A stretch of 64,000 nucleotides of DNA, from NCBI GenBank assembly GCA_903911925.1, contig CAIWFH010000200.1:1-64000 (forward strand), read 5' to 3'. This DNA is from an uncultured Acidobacteriaceae bacterium. GTDB taxonomy: Bacteria > Acidobacteriota > Terriglobia > Terriglobales > Acidobacteriaceae. The notes under the pieces are model-generated. The model made no database searches. It was not told the origin of the DNA and saw nothing but the letters and a program-made list of their open reading frames with translations. Every line of letters starts with the position of its first letter. Position 1 is the stretch's first letter. Both the position numbers and the translations under genes were made by a program. Below are positions 32,267-40,769 of the stretch, in pieces.

Positions 32267-35200
32267 ATGCCAGATAAACAGATTTTTTTTGACCCGCAAC
32301 GGAAGCGATGGAAGCGGCTCCGCCGCATCCTCGACATTACTGCCGTCGTTTCCACGCTGGTTCTGGGCGGATTTATCTTCAATGTTCTGCGCAATCAGCA
32401 CCTGCCCGACCTGGTGCTGAACACACCCAAGCATAATTACAAGGCTCTCCGCGACCGCCCGGTAGTTGTCAAAGGCGGCAAGACTGCCCGCCCCGCGCGG
32501 CGCAAAACCGACCGCAAACCCTCTGAGATTCCCTTGAACTCCGGTGAAGGTCTGCGCGCTGCCTATTACGTGCAGGACGACGCGGCCAGCTATTCCTCCT
32601 TCAAGGAGCACGTGCACCAGATCGACCTGCTCTACCCGCAGTGGCTTCACGTGGATGCGCCCAACGGGACCCTGCTGGGCATGAGCAGCGACAACATCCG
32701 CGAATATCCAATCGTGGATGGCACAACCGTGCATGATCCGGACGACAGCAATAGGGTCAAACGCGTCATCCAGGGGGGTAGGGAAGATACTGAAATTTTT
32801 CCTCACCTCAATAACTACAATCCCCACACCAAGTCCTGGGATCCGGCCGTCGGCGTCATGCTGGCCGACATCGAAAAGCGGGCTTCCCTGCGCCACCAAA
32901 TTGTGCGCTTCTTCACCGCATACCCTGTCTATCGCGGCCTTTCGCTCGACATCGAAAACCTCTCCGAAGAATCCAACCCCGCTTACAAAGCTTTCATTCA
33001 GGAACTCTACGGCGACCTGCATGAGCGCAATCTCCGCCTCTACGTCAACGTCGCAGTTTCCGCAACGGACAATGACCTGAAGCAGATTGCAGCCAACTCC
33101 GACGGCATCGTGCTGATGAACTACGACGAGCACCAGGCAGAGAGCGATCCTGGCCCTGTGGCAAGCCAGGAGTGGTTTGTCGGCAACCTGACCAGGGTTA
33201 TGAAGGTCGTCCCCAAAGAGAAGTTGATCTGCGCCATCGGCAGTTACGGTTACGACTGGACGCTCTCCATTCCCAATCCCAAGGACCGCAGGCATCGCAA
33301 GCCCCAGGTGCTGGATACTGACGACCTCAACATCTCAGAAGCATGGCAGCGCGCTTCTGACGCGGACGCCGATCTCAATCTGGATTACGACTCGCTCAAT
33401 CCGCATTTTGAGTACATCGACGAAGACAGCAACGTGCGCCACGTAGTCTGGTTTCTCGATGGCGTTACGATCCTGAACGAAATGCGCGCCGCCCGCGGCC
33501 TTGGCCTGCAAACCTTTGCGCTCTGGCGTCTCGGCCGGGAAGACAGTTCCCTGTGGAGCATCTGGGACAAGCCCAGCAGCCCAGACTCTCCGCAGTCGCT
33601 CTCCTCGGTGCAGCCCGGCCACGATGTGGACGACGAAGGCGACGGCGACATTATCCGAGTGAGCAGCCTGCCGCAGTCCGGCAAGCGGACAGTATCCGTC
33701 GATACCGACGAGACCGACCCGCGCAAGAAGCTCATCATCGATGAGCACATGGAAGTATATCCGCGCAGCTACATCATCGAGCAGTACGGTTACCATGCCA
33801 ACGAGGTGGCGCTTTCGTTCGACGACGGCCCCGACCCGAAATGGACGCCGAGGATTCTGGATATTCTCCGCGACAAGGGCGTGAAAGCCACCTTCCTGAT
33901 GATTGGAGCGGAGGCGGCGCAGAATGTGGGTGTAATGCAGCGGGTGGTGCGCGAGGGTCACGAAATTGGCAACCACACCTGGAGCCATCCGGACATCAGC
34001 GAAATCACCAACCAGCAGTTGGACCTGGAACTGAAGCTGACTGAGAGGCTATTTGCCAGTAAACTCGGCATCCAGCCGCTCTATTTCCGCCCGCCTTACG
34101 ACATCGACGAAGAGCCCGACACCGACGACCAGGCAGCGCCCGTCGAGCGGATTCAACAGGCCGGTTACACGATCATCGGCAACAAGATTGACACAGACGA
34201 TTGGAACGAACGTCCCCGCAAAACTCCGGAAGAAATCGCCGGCTCGGTTTTGAACCAGTTGGAAATCATGAAGGTGAAGCCGCAGTTCCGCGGCTCCATC
34301 ATCCTGCTGCACGACGGCGGCGGAGATCGTTCGGCAACAGTGTTGGCGCTGCCCTACCTGATTGACACGCTCCGCGCCCGCGGCTATCAAATCGTTCCTG
34401 TCTCAACCCTCATGGGCAAGACCACGGCCGAGGTAATGCCGCGCCTTACCTTTATGCAGCATGCCCGCGCGCTGCCCGACTCACTGGCCTTCACCGGCCT
34501 GGCGTTTATCGGCAAGTTCATTGTGATGGTCTTTTTTCTCGGTGACATACTGATGAGCGCTCGGCTGCTGCTCATCGGCGTGCTGGCCATCATCGACCGC
34601 CTGCTGCGGCCTCACCGCCAGGCCTCGCCCGGCTTTAACCCGCGCGTAGCCGTGCTCATCCCCGCCTACAACGAAGAAACTGTCATCGTACGCACCATTC
34701 GCTCGGTGCTCAACTCCGACTACCTTAACCTGCACATCATCGTCATCGACGACGGATCGACCGATCGCACCTTTGAGGTGGCTCGCCAGGCGTATGCGGC
34801 GGAGATTGCCGCCGGTCGCGTCCAGGTGCTCACCAAGGCCAATGGCGGCAAAGCCGCCGCGCTCAACTACGCGCTCGAACGGCTGAGTGAAGAAATTTAC
34901 GTCGGCATCGATGCCGACACCGTCATCGCATCCGACGCCATCAGCAAGCTGATTCCTCACTTTGAAGACCCGCTGATCGGCGCGGTGGCAGGCAATGCCA
35001 AGGTGGGCAACCGCGTGAATTTGTGGACCCGCTGGCAGGCTCTGGAATACATAACGAGCCAGAACTTCGAGCGCCGGGCGCTTGATTTGTTTAACGTGGT
35101 CACCGTGGTTCCCGGCGCAATCGGCGCATGGCGCACCGCCCCGGTGAAGGAGATCGGCGGCTACCCCATCAACACCGTAGCCGAAGACGCCGACCTGACC

Positions 35201-35794
35201 ATGGGCCTACTCGAACACAAGTTCAAGGTGGTCTACGAAGACCGCTCGCTGGCATTCACTGAGGCGCCCATCGACGCCAAGGGCCTGATGCGCCAGCGCT
35301 TCCGCTGGTCGTTCGGCATCCTGCAGGCGGTATGGAAGCACCGCCTCGCATTCGTCCGCAACAAGGCATTGGGATGGTTCGCGCTTCCCAATATCCTCGT
35401 CTTCCAAATGCTGCTGCCGCTGGTTTCGCCGTTCATTGACGTGATGTTCCTGGCCGGCGTCGTGCACTATTTCATCGATCGCCACTACCATCCTGAAGCA
35501 GCATCGGCGGCCAGCTTTGAAAAGCTGCTGGCGTACTTCGTGGCTTTCCTGCTGATCGACTTTGTGACCTCGACGGTTGCGTTCAGCCTGGAACGGCGCC
35601 ACCCCGCCAACAAGGGCGACGGCTGGCTGCTCTTCCACATCTGGCTGCAGCGTTTCGCTTATCGCCAGGTCTTCTCCATCGTCCTGTTCAAGACGCTCAA
35701 GCGCGCCATTGACGGCAAGCCTTTCAACTGGGAGAAACTCGATCGCACCGCCAAGATGAGCAAAGCCACCGATGCGCTGACTGCCACGCCGTAG
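32267..35794 (+). CDS. Trifunctional GH18-like / NodB deacetylase / GT2 glycosyltransferase fusion
   Basis: A 1175-residue inner-membrane protein. A membrane anchor (AVVSTLVLGGFIFNVL, about residues 27-43) is followed by a GH18-like domain (about 90-430) with RGLSLDIENLSEE and GIVLMNYDEH, the DxE/YD pattern of that family. Next, about 500-715, a NodB polysaccharide deacetylase: ALSFDDGPDPKWTPR (metal Asp pair) and EGHEIGNHTWSHPDIS (metal histidines). After further membrane segments (FIVMVFFLGDILMSARLLLI) comes a processive GT2 domain (about 790-1030): VLIPAYNEETVI, DDGSTDRT, GIDADT, AEDADL and RQRFRW (QxxRW-like). It could synthesise, deacetylate and trim a beta-linked N-acetylhexosamine polymer, like PgaABC or NodC/NodB together. 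A TAGAAT word at 32247 is a possible -10. Confidence 0.9.
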   Translation: MPDKQIFFDPQRKRWKRLRRILDITAVVSTLVLGGFIFNVLRNQHLPDLVLNTPKHNYKALRDRPVVVKGGKTARPARRKTDRKPSEIPLNSGEGLRAAYYVQDDAASYSSFKEHVHQIDLLYPQWLHVDAPNGTLLGMSSDNIREYPIVDGTTVHDPDDSNRVKRVIQGGREDTEIFPHLNNYNPHTKSWDPAVGVMLADIEKRASLRHQIVRFFTAYPVYRGLSLDIENLSEESNPAYKAFIQELYGDLHERNLRLYVNVAVSATDNDLKQIAANSDGIVLMNYDEHQAESDPGPVASQEWFVGNLTRVMKVVPKEKLICAIGSYGYDWTLSIPNPKDRRHRKPQVLDTDDLNISEAWQRASDADADLNLDYDSLNPHFEYIDEDSNVRHVVWFLDGVTILNEMRAARGLGLQTFALWRLGREDSSLWSIWDKPSSPDSPQSLSSVQPGHDVDDEGDGDIIRVSSLPQSGKRTVSVDTDETDPRKKLIIDEHMEVYPRSYIIEQYGYHANEVALSFDDGPDPKWTPRILDILRDKGVKATFLMIGAEAAQNVGVMQRVVREGHEIGNHTWSHPDISEITNQQLDLELKLTERLFASKLGIQPLYFRPPYDIDEEPDTDDQAAPVERIQQAGYTIIGNKIDTDDWNERPRKTPEEIAGSVLNQLEIMKVKPQFRGSIILLHDGGGDRSATVLALPYLIDTLRARGYQIVPVSTLMGKTTAEVMPRLTFMQHARALPDSLAFTGLAFIGKFIVMVFFLGDILMSARLLLIGVLAIIDRLLRPHRQASPGFNPRVAVLIPAYNEETVIVRTIRSVLNSDYLNLHIIVIDDGSTDRTFEVARQAYAAEIAAGRVQVLTKANGGKAAALNYALERLSEEIYVGIDADTVIASDAISKLIPHFEDPLIGAVAGNAKVGNRVNLWTRWQALEYITSQNFERRALDLFNVVTVVPGAIGAWRTAPVKEIGGYPINTVAEDADLTMGLLEHKFKVVYEDRSLAFTEAPIDAKGLMRQRFRWSFGILQAVWKHRLAFVRNKALGWFALPNILVFQMLLPLVSPFIDVMFLAGVVHYFIDRHYHPEAASAASFEKLLAYFVAFLLIDFVTSTVAFSLERRHPANKGDGWLLFHIWLQRFAYRQVFSIVLFKTLKRAIDGKPFNWEKLDRTAKMSKATDALTATP

Positions 35795-35803
35795 CGGGCC
35801 CTA

Positions 35804-37099
35804 ATGAACGAACTCCTCCAATTGCTGCGCCGCAACCGCAACTACCGCTTCATGTGGACCGGGCAGATTGTCAGCGAGATCGGCGACAACTTCAATAACA
35901 TCGCCGTCTTCGCGCTGGCGATGGCGCTGACGCATTCCGGTCTCGTGGTCACCGGAGTGCTGTTGGCGCGCGCCGTTCCGGCCATCACCATCGGCCCAAT
36001 CGCCGGCGTGCTGCTCGATCGCTTCGATCGCAAGCGGATCATGATCGCCAGCGACCTGGTGCGCGCGGTTGTCGCCCTCGGCTTTATCTACGCCGCGACT
36101 TCGCATCGCATCTGGGTGCTTTACGCATTCAGCGCGCTGCTTATGGCCGCTTCGCCCTTCTTTACCGCGGGGCGCTCCGCGATCTTGCCCACTATCGCCA
36201 ACCCTCAAGAGATTCACACCGCGAACTCGCTCACCCAAACCACGCAATGGATGACGCTCACCGTGGGAACGTTTCTGGGCGCCACCGTCGTCGCCATCGG
36301 CTACAAGTGGGCATTCGCATTCAATGCGCTTTCGTTCCTCTTCTCCGCATGGTGCATCGCCCACCTGCGCGCGCCGGATGCAAGCGGCTTCCGCGCCCGC
36401 CGCAAAATAACGGTTGGCAATGACGGCATCCGCCCTCTGTACGAAGTGCGCGAGGGCCTGCGTTACATACGCTCCGTGCCCCTGGTCTTCGCCATCGCTC
36501 TGCTCTCTGTGGGCTGGGCCACCGGCGGCGGCGCAGCGCAGATACTGTTCACGCTCTTCGGCGAAGTGGTCTTCAACCGCGGAGCTTCGGGCATTGGAAT
36601 GATCTGGGGCTGCGCCGGGCTCGGGCTGCTGTGCGGCGGAGTCTTCTCCAACTGGCTCGGCAAGCGGCTCTCATTCAACGGGTACAAACTGGTCGTGTTT
36701 ATTGACTTTGTTGTGCACGGCGGGACGTATGTGCTGTTCAGCCTCGCTCAGCGGTTTGACCTGGCGCTGCTCTTCATCTTTCTGTCGCGCGCCTGCATGG
36801 CCATCAATTCAGTCTTGAACTATTCCTATCTGTTGCGCATCGTCGCCAATCGTTTCAGGGGACGCGTCTTCGCAACCATCGACACTCTCACCTGGACCAT
36901 GATGATGGCGTCGATGATGGGCGCGGGCATTGCTTCAACGCACTACAGCCCGCGCATCATCGGGACGGTGGCCGGCCTGTTGAGTTCGACGACGGCGATT
37001 TTCTGGGGCTGGGCCAACTGGACCGGGCGGCTTCCCCTGCCGGTCTTCGCATCGCAGGAAAAGCCCGAACCCGCACCGCATGCCGATCGGGTTGTGTAG
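35804..37099 (+). CDS. MFS transporter (MFS_3, enterobactin-exporter-like)
   Basis: A 431-residue, 12-span major facilitator. LLRRNRNYRFMWTGQIVSEIGDNFNNIAVF is the usual N-terminus of the MFS_3 group (described here by residues 5-34), with GVLLDRFDRKRIMI as the loop-2 signature between spans 2 and 3. A second loop-like motif (FSNWLGKRLSFNGYK) marks the C-terminal half. These exporters carry siderophores, drugs or metabolites. The start is 10 bases after the stop of the GH18-NodB-GT2 gene, so it belongs to the same operon and may move a product related to envelope polysaccharide, although MFS_3 proteins usually move small molecules. Substrate unknown. Confidence 0.85.
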   Translation: MNELLQLLRRNRNYRFMWTGQIVSEIGDNFNNIAVFALAMALTHSGLVVTGVLLARAVPAITIGPIAGVLLDRFDRKRIMIASDLVRAVVALGFIYAATSHRIWVLYAFSALLMAASPFFTAGRSAILPTIANPQEIHTANSLTQTTQWMTLTVGTFLGATVVAIGYKWAFAFNALSFLFSAWCIAHLRAPDASGFRARRKITVGNDGIRPLYEVREGLRYIRSVPLVFAIALLSVGWATGGGAAQILFTLFGEVVFNRGASGIGMIWGCAGLGLLCGGVFSNWLGKRLSFNGYKLVVFIDFVVHGGTYVLFSLAQRFDLALLFIFLSRACMAINSVLNYSYLLRIVANRFRGRVFATIDTLTWTMMMASMMGAGIASTHYSPRIIGTVAGLLSSTTAIFWGWANWTGRLPLPVFASQEKPEPAPHADRVV

Positions 37100-37150
37100 A
37101 GGAGTGCGGCCCGCCCAGAGCGCTTTGAATGCCTGCCGTACTACAGACAC

Positions 37151-37190
37151 GGGTGCCCCACCCTTGCGCCTTTTTCTAGCGCAAGGGTGG
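37151..37190. repeat. GGGGCACC-flanked hairpin (copy e, inverted)
   Basis: GGGTGCCCCA overlapping a perfect 12-bp stem CCACCCTTGCGC / GCGCAAGGGTGG (37158-37190) with a 9-nt loop containing TTTTT. It lies between convergent genes (MFS transporter and cytochrome c). Confidence 0.65.
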
Positions 37191-37240
37191 GAGACCACGA
37201 AACCCAACCAGCCTCAATCACTTATTGAAGCCTCAATCAC

Positions 37241-37618
37241 TTATTGAACCGACCGCAAATAAGCCACCACCTGCCACCGCTGCGCCTCAGGCAAGCTCGA
37301 CCATGAGGGCATCCCGTGCCCCAAATCTCCTTGCCGCAAAAACCATTCAATGTCCCCATCGCTGGCATTCCGGATGCGTTCGCTGCGCAGCGAGGGACGC
37401 CTCTTCCCATCGCCCTGCGCCTCGGCCTTGTGGCACTGCAGGCAGTGGTCGCGATAGACCATCGCGCCAGCCGCTGTCGCCTCAGGTTTGTTCGCGAGAG
37501 GATTGGCCCGCGCATGATCTTTTGCCGGAACGTGCTCCCACCGGGAACTTGCGGTGGCACCAACAGCCAGCGCCGCGCTCAACACCAGGCACAGGATTCC
37601 CAAGGTTCGCCGCATCAT
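37241..37618 (-). CDS. Small class I cytochrome c
   Basis: A 125-residue exported monoheme cytochrome. The signal peptide is MMRRTLGILCLVLSAALAVG. After AAGAMVYRDHCLQCHKAEAQ comes the single heme site CLQCH (about residue 67); GMPSWSSLPEAQRWQVVAYL near the C-terminus supplies the probable axial Met and the final helix typical of cytochrome c5/c553-type proteins. The start overlaps the stop of the upstream outer-membrane CxxC gene (ATGA), with GGTGGAG upstream, so the two are translationally coupled. It probably moves electrons in the periplasm for a partner encoded by that gene or elsewhere. Donor and acceptor are unknown. Confidence 0.88.
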   Translation of the reverse strand: MMRRTLGILCLVLSAALAVGATASSRWEHVPAKDHARANPLANKPEATAAGAMVYRDHCLQCHKAEAQGDGKRRPSLRSERIRNASDGDIEWFLRQGDLGHGMPSWSSLPEAQRWQVVAYLRSVQ

Positions 37619-38502
37619 GCTCCACCCCCTTGCAAGTGGTGCAGCCATCCGCCAACCTGCTCAAACTCCAGCGCAAATCCAACGCGGTAGATTCGCGTAA
37701 GGCTCGAGGCCGTGAGGCCGAAGCCCGGCGAAAAACTCAGCCGCACCCCTTTGGGCAGTTGCCAACCCACCAAGGGCGCAATGTAATGCGATGTATCGCG
37801 CAAGGTCAGCGACGAGGTGTCTCCCAACCCGCCATACGCCTCAACACCAGCCATCAGTTTCTCCGCGCAGAATGTGCAGTTGCGGCCGCTGGCCGCGCTG
37901 CGCAGGGGGCGCGCGGCGCCTACCGCGTAGCCAAACTCCCACGGTTCGTGGCCCAGGTTCTTCTCGGCGATGAAGTTCTCGCTCACGTTCCAACTTTTCA
38001 GGTTTGAAGAGAGAATCAGTTTCAACTCGGCCTCATGCTGATGCTGCATGCGCAGTTCGCTGTTGGGCCCGGCCAGGTCAGCCTGCCCGTCGTGGCCCAC
38101 CACCTCAAGGACGGTTTTGTCCGCTCCCGAGGTATTCTCATACTCCACATAGATCACCGGATTCACGGCCATCTCCCGCATCAGCGGACGAATCCTGTTC
38201 TCCAGCCGCCACCCCGTAAACACCGTCGAATCCTGCGCCGTAGTCTGCCCGTCCAGGTAAAGCTCGGTTGTCCACCAGGCGCGCGTGCCGTACTCCAGTT
38301 CCATGGCCATGGCGCCTCCGCGGTTGCCGCCATCTGGCCTCAACAACGCCGACTTTGTCTCCAGTTCCAGGTTCCCCGGTTCTTCCAGGTCCTGGGAGTA
38401 GGTGACAAAATACGGCTTCTCCTGTGCCCTTCCAGCCAAAGCCAAAATACAAAAAAGACAAATGGCCCAAAACAGGCTTGCCCTTCGTACAGCCATCAGC
38501 AT
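37615..38502 (-). CDS. Exported outer-membrane-like protein with CxxC motif, paralogue of 63570-64000
   Basis: A 295-residue secreted protein of no named family that I recognise. A signal peptide (SLFWAICLFCILALAGRA) is followed by beta-rich sequence typical of an outer-membrane barrel (LELETKSALL, AMAMELEYGTRAWWTTELYL, VIYVEYENTS, HYIAPLVGWQLPKGVRLSFS, IYRVGFALEFEQVG). A CTFCAEK motif lies about residue 218; the paralogue at the right edge has CVWCAEK at the same place, so the two cysteines are conserved, but there is no His as in heme c sites. The ATG at 38502 was preferred over an upstream TTG. The gene precedes cytochrome c with a 4-base overlap, and two palindromes lie 26-70 bases upstream. 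A role in envelope redox reactions is an inference. Confidence 0.7.
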   Translation of the reverse strand: MLMAVRRASLFWAICLFCILALAGRAQEKPYFVTYSQDLEEPGNLELETKSALLRPDGGNRGGAMAMELEYGTRAWWTTELYLDGQTTAQDSTVFTGWRLENRIRPLMREMAVNPVIYVEYENTSGADKTVLEVVGHDGQADLAGPNSELRMQHQHEAELKLILSSNLKSWNVSENFIAEKNLGHEPWEFGYAVGAARPLRSAASGRNCTFCAEKLMAGVEAYGGLGDTSSLTLRDTSHYIAPLVGWQLPKGVRLSFSPGFGLTASSLTRIYRVGFALEFEQVGGWLHHLQGGGA

Positions 38503-38527
38503 GTTCAACCTCAAAGTCCCCCCAGAA

Positions 38528-38572
38528 ATGCGACTGAATCAGTCGCATATTGAAATAAGACTAAATCAGTCC
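38528..38572. promoter_or_regulatory. Tandem palindromic operator candidates (Rrf2/IscR-like)
   Basis: Site 1 at 38528-38548 is a perfect palindrome with 10-bp arms ATGCGACTGA / TCAGTCGCAT around a single A. Site 2 at 38559-38571 repeats the core as GACTAAATCAGTC, 27 bp centre to centre. The shared core GACTRAATCAGTC recalls the GACT-n-AGTC palindromes bound by Rrf2-family (IscR/RirA-like) Fe-S regulators. They lie 26 to 70 bases upstream of the CxxC-protein/cytochrome operon and about 65 bases upstream of the divergent PfkB gene. The regulator itself is not in this window. Confidence 0.55.
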
Positions 38573-38636
38573 GATATTTGACGCAAGGGGGAGCCTTCAA
38601 ACCCGCGTAAAATCTACGTTACGGAGTTGCCCACCG

Positions 38637-39545
38637 ATGCAAGCCGCAGGCGCGCTGTTTCTCGGAAGAACCACCGTGGATGCCCTTTACTGGCTGGACG
38701 CGATGCCGGAGGAGAACACCAAGGTCTACGCGCAGCGCCTCAAGGCCGCGCCCGGCGGACCGGCCATGAACGCCGCCATTACCCATGCCCTGCTTGGCGG
38801 GCAAACGAGGCTTGTCAGCGCTGTCGGAGGAGGGCCATGGGCGGGCCTGGTCCGCGCTGAATTGAAAGCCAACCGCATCGCGCTGCTCGACCTGGCAGCC
38901 GACAGCGCCTATGAAACCCCGCTTTGCTCTGTGCTGGTAAATAGCGCAGACGCCAGCCGCACCATTGTCAACCCGCCCATCTCAACATTGGAGATGAAGC
39001 GCCTGGGCACCTGGCAGCAGGAGGCGGGCGCCCTGGGTGGCCAACTGCCCTCCATCGCCCTTACCGATGGCTTCTTTTTCGACGAAACCCGCGCACTGCT
39101 GGCTTCGCTGCGGGATGCGGGGGTGACCCTGTGCCTGGACGGCGGCAGTTTCAAGCCGGGAACCGAAGAACTGGCCAGCCTGCTCACCGTGGCTATTTGC
39201 AGTGAGCGATTCGCGATCCCCGGCCATGCCGCCAATCCGGATGAGATCATCGCCTGGTTTGCCCATCGCGGCCTTCCTTACATTGCCGTCACGCGCGGCG
39301 CGCAGTCCATTCTGGGTTGGGACCGCGGCCGCCGCTTCGAAATCGAAGTAGCCCCCGTTGCCGCCGTTGACACGCTGGGCGCAGGCGATGTGCTGCACGG
39401 AGCCTTTTGTCACTTCTTCGCGCTCAAACCGGATTTCGAGTCCGCACTGCGCCGCGCATCGGAAATCGCCACGCTTTCGTGCCAGTCGCTCGGCGCCCGC
39501 GCCTGGGCCGCGGAAGCCGGGAAACCCGCCTTCGCCTTACAATGA
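38637..39545 (+). CDS. PfkB-family carbohydrate kinase
   Basis: A 302-residue ribokinase-like kinase. The N-terminus has GALFLGRTTVDALYWLDAMP, APGGPAMNAAITHALLGGQT is the substrate-binding GG signature, and AVDTLGAGDVLHGAFCHFFA near the C-terminus is the PfkB signature 2, with the catalytic Asp of GAGD. These kinases phosphorylate sugars, nucleosides or sugar acids; the substrate cannot be told, though the family includes sulfofructose and ketohexokinases. A TAAAAT word at about 38606 may be its -10 and TACGGAG its ribosome binding site. It is followed by the cysteine-synthase-like gene 19 bases downstream, so they are probably one operon. The palindromes at 38528-38572 lie on its other side. 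Confidence 0.85.
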   Translation: MQAAGALFLGRTTVDALYWLDAMPEENTKVYAQRLKAAPGGPAMNAAITHALLGGQTRLVSAVGGGPWAGLVRAELKANRIALLDLAADSAYETPLCSVLVNSADASRTIVNPPISTLEMKRLGTWQQEAGALGGQLPSIALTDGFFFDETRALLASLRDAGVTLCLDGGSFKPGTEELASLLTVAICSERFAIPGHAANPDEIIAWFAHRGLPYIAVTRGAQSILGWDRGRRFEIEVAPVAAVDTLGAGDVLHGAFCHFFALKPDFESALRRASEIATLSCQSLGARAWAAEAGKPAFALQ

Positions 39546-39563
39546 CGCAGGACCCTATCAACG

Positions 39564-40676
39564 ATGATCTGCACCCATGTAGACGAAAACCGCCTCAACC
39601 ATGTTCAGCCCAAGCTGATCCATCTTGCCCGACTCATCGGCAACACTCACTTGCTGGCAATTGAGTTAACGTATCGCGGGCAGCCGCGCGTGATTTACGC
39701 CAAGTGCGAGCAGTGGAACCTGACCGGCAGCATTAAAGACCGCATGGCCTTCCACATTCTCAAGACGGCCTACCTTGAGGGCGCCATCCAGCCCACTGAC
39801 ACCATTGCCGAAGCAACCAGCGGCAACACCGGCATTGCGTTTGCCGCCCTGGGCCACGCCCTGGGCCATCCCGTGCAAATCTACATGCCTGACTGGATGA
39901 GCATCGAGCGCACCCGCATCATGGAGAGCTACGGCGCCACGGTGATTCCAGTATCGCGCGAGCAGGGCGGCTTTCTGGGCAGCATTCGCATGACGGAAGA
40001 ACTGGCCGCACAGGGCGGAGTCTTTTTGCCGCGCCAGTTCTCAAACCGCGCCAATGTCGAAGCCCACATTGAGAGCACCGGCCCTGAAATCTGGATGCAG
40101 CTGGACAGCGAGGGGCTTACGCCAGACGCGTTTGTGGCTGGAGTCGGCACGGGCGGCACGGTGATGGGCGTGGGCACATACCTGCGTGCAAAGAACCCCG
40201 GCATCCGCGTTTACCCGGTCGAGCCAGCCGAGTCGCCCACGCTCTCGACGGGTTGCAAGGTCGGTTCGCACCGCATCCAGGGAATCTCCGACGAATTCAT
40301 CCCGGCCATCTACGACACCGCCGTTCTTGACAAGCCGATCGCCATCTCCGATGGGGATTCCATCCTGATGGCGCAGAACCTGGCCGCGTGCCTCGGCCTG
40401 GGCGTCGGCATCTCCTCCGGTTGCAACCTGCTGGCAGCTCTCAAAGCCCAGGATGAACTGGGCCCTGACGCAGTCGTTGTCACCGTCTTTGCCGACGACA
40501 ACAAGAAATACCTGAGCACCGGTCTGCTGCAGGCAGAACCCGTACGCCCCGGCTACATGACTCCCGATGTTGCACTGACCGGACTGCGCGTGATTCCTGC
40601 GCCGCGCCAGTCCAAACAGGAACCCTGGCCGGATTCGAGCCTCAACCAGGGGAACTGGAGTTCCTTCGTAATCTGA
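39564..40676 (+). CDS. Cysteine synthase family PLP enzyme
   Basis: A 370-residue fold-type II PLP enzyme. KLIHLARLIGNTHLLAIEL is the typical start, KCEQWNLTGSIKDRMAFHIL contains the PLP-binding Lys (SIKDR), and TSGNTGIAFAA is the asparagine loop holding the PLP ring. GVGTGGTVMGVGTYLRA is the phosphate-binding GTGGT loop. The protein is longer than CysK/CysM (about 310) by a 50-residue C-terminal segment (GYMTPDVALTGLRVIPAPRQ) that could be a regulatory tail. It may make cysteine from O-acetylserine, O-phosphoserine or homologues, or act as a cystathionine beta-synthase; the sequence does not decide. It is co-oriented with the PfkB gene 18 bases upstream. Confidence 0.87.
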   Translation: MICTHVDENRLNHVQPKLIHLARLIGNTHLLAIELTYRGQPRVIYAKCEQWNLTGSIKDRMAFHILKTAYLEGAIQPTDTIAEATSGNTGIAFAALGHALGHPVQIYMPDWMSIERTRIMESYGATVIPVSREQGGFLGSIRMTEELAAQGGVFLPRQFSNRANVEAHIESTGPEIWMQLDSEGLTPDAFVAGVGTGGTVMGVGTYLRAKNPGIRVYPVEPAESPTLSTGCKVGSHRIQGISDEFIPAIYDTAVLDKPIAISDGDSILMAQNLAACLGLGVGISSGCNLLAALKAQDELGPDAVVVTVFADDNKKYLSTGLLQAEPVRPGYMTPDVALTGLRVIPAPRQSKQEPWPDSSLNQGNWSSFVI

Positions 40677-40753
40677 ACCGCACCGGGCCAGATGGCGCCG
40701 GCTTCCTGGCTTGCTGCCCCACTGACTTGCCGCCGCCCGGCCGCCTTTGGGTC

Positions 40754-40759
40754 TACAAT
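40754..40759 (+). promoter_or_regulatory. Candidate -10 element giving a near-leaderless pruA transcript
   Basis: TACAAT ends 10 bases before the ATG at 40770, so transcription would begin about 4 bases upstream of the start codon. No Shine-Dalgarno is present, in agreement. A TTGCCG at 40727 is 21 bases away, longer than usual for a -35. Confidence 0.45.
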
Positions 40760-40769
40760 CTAAACCGTT

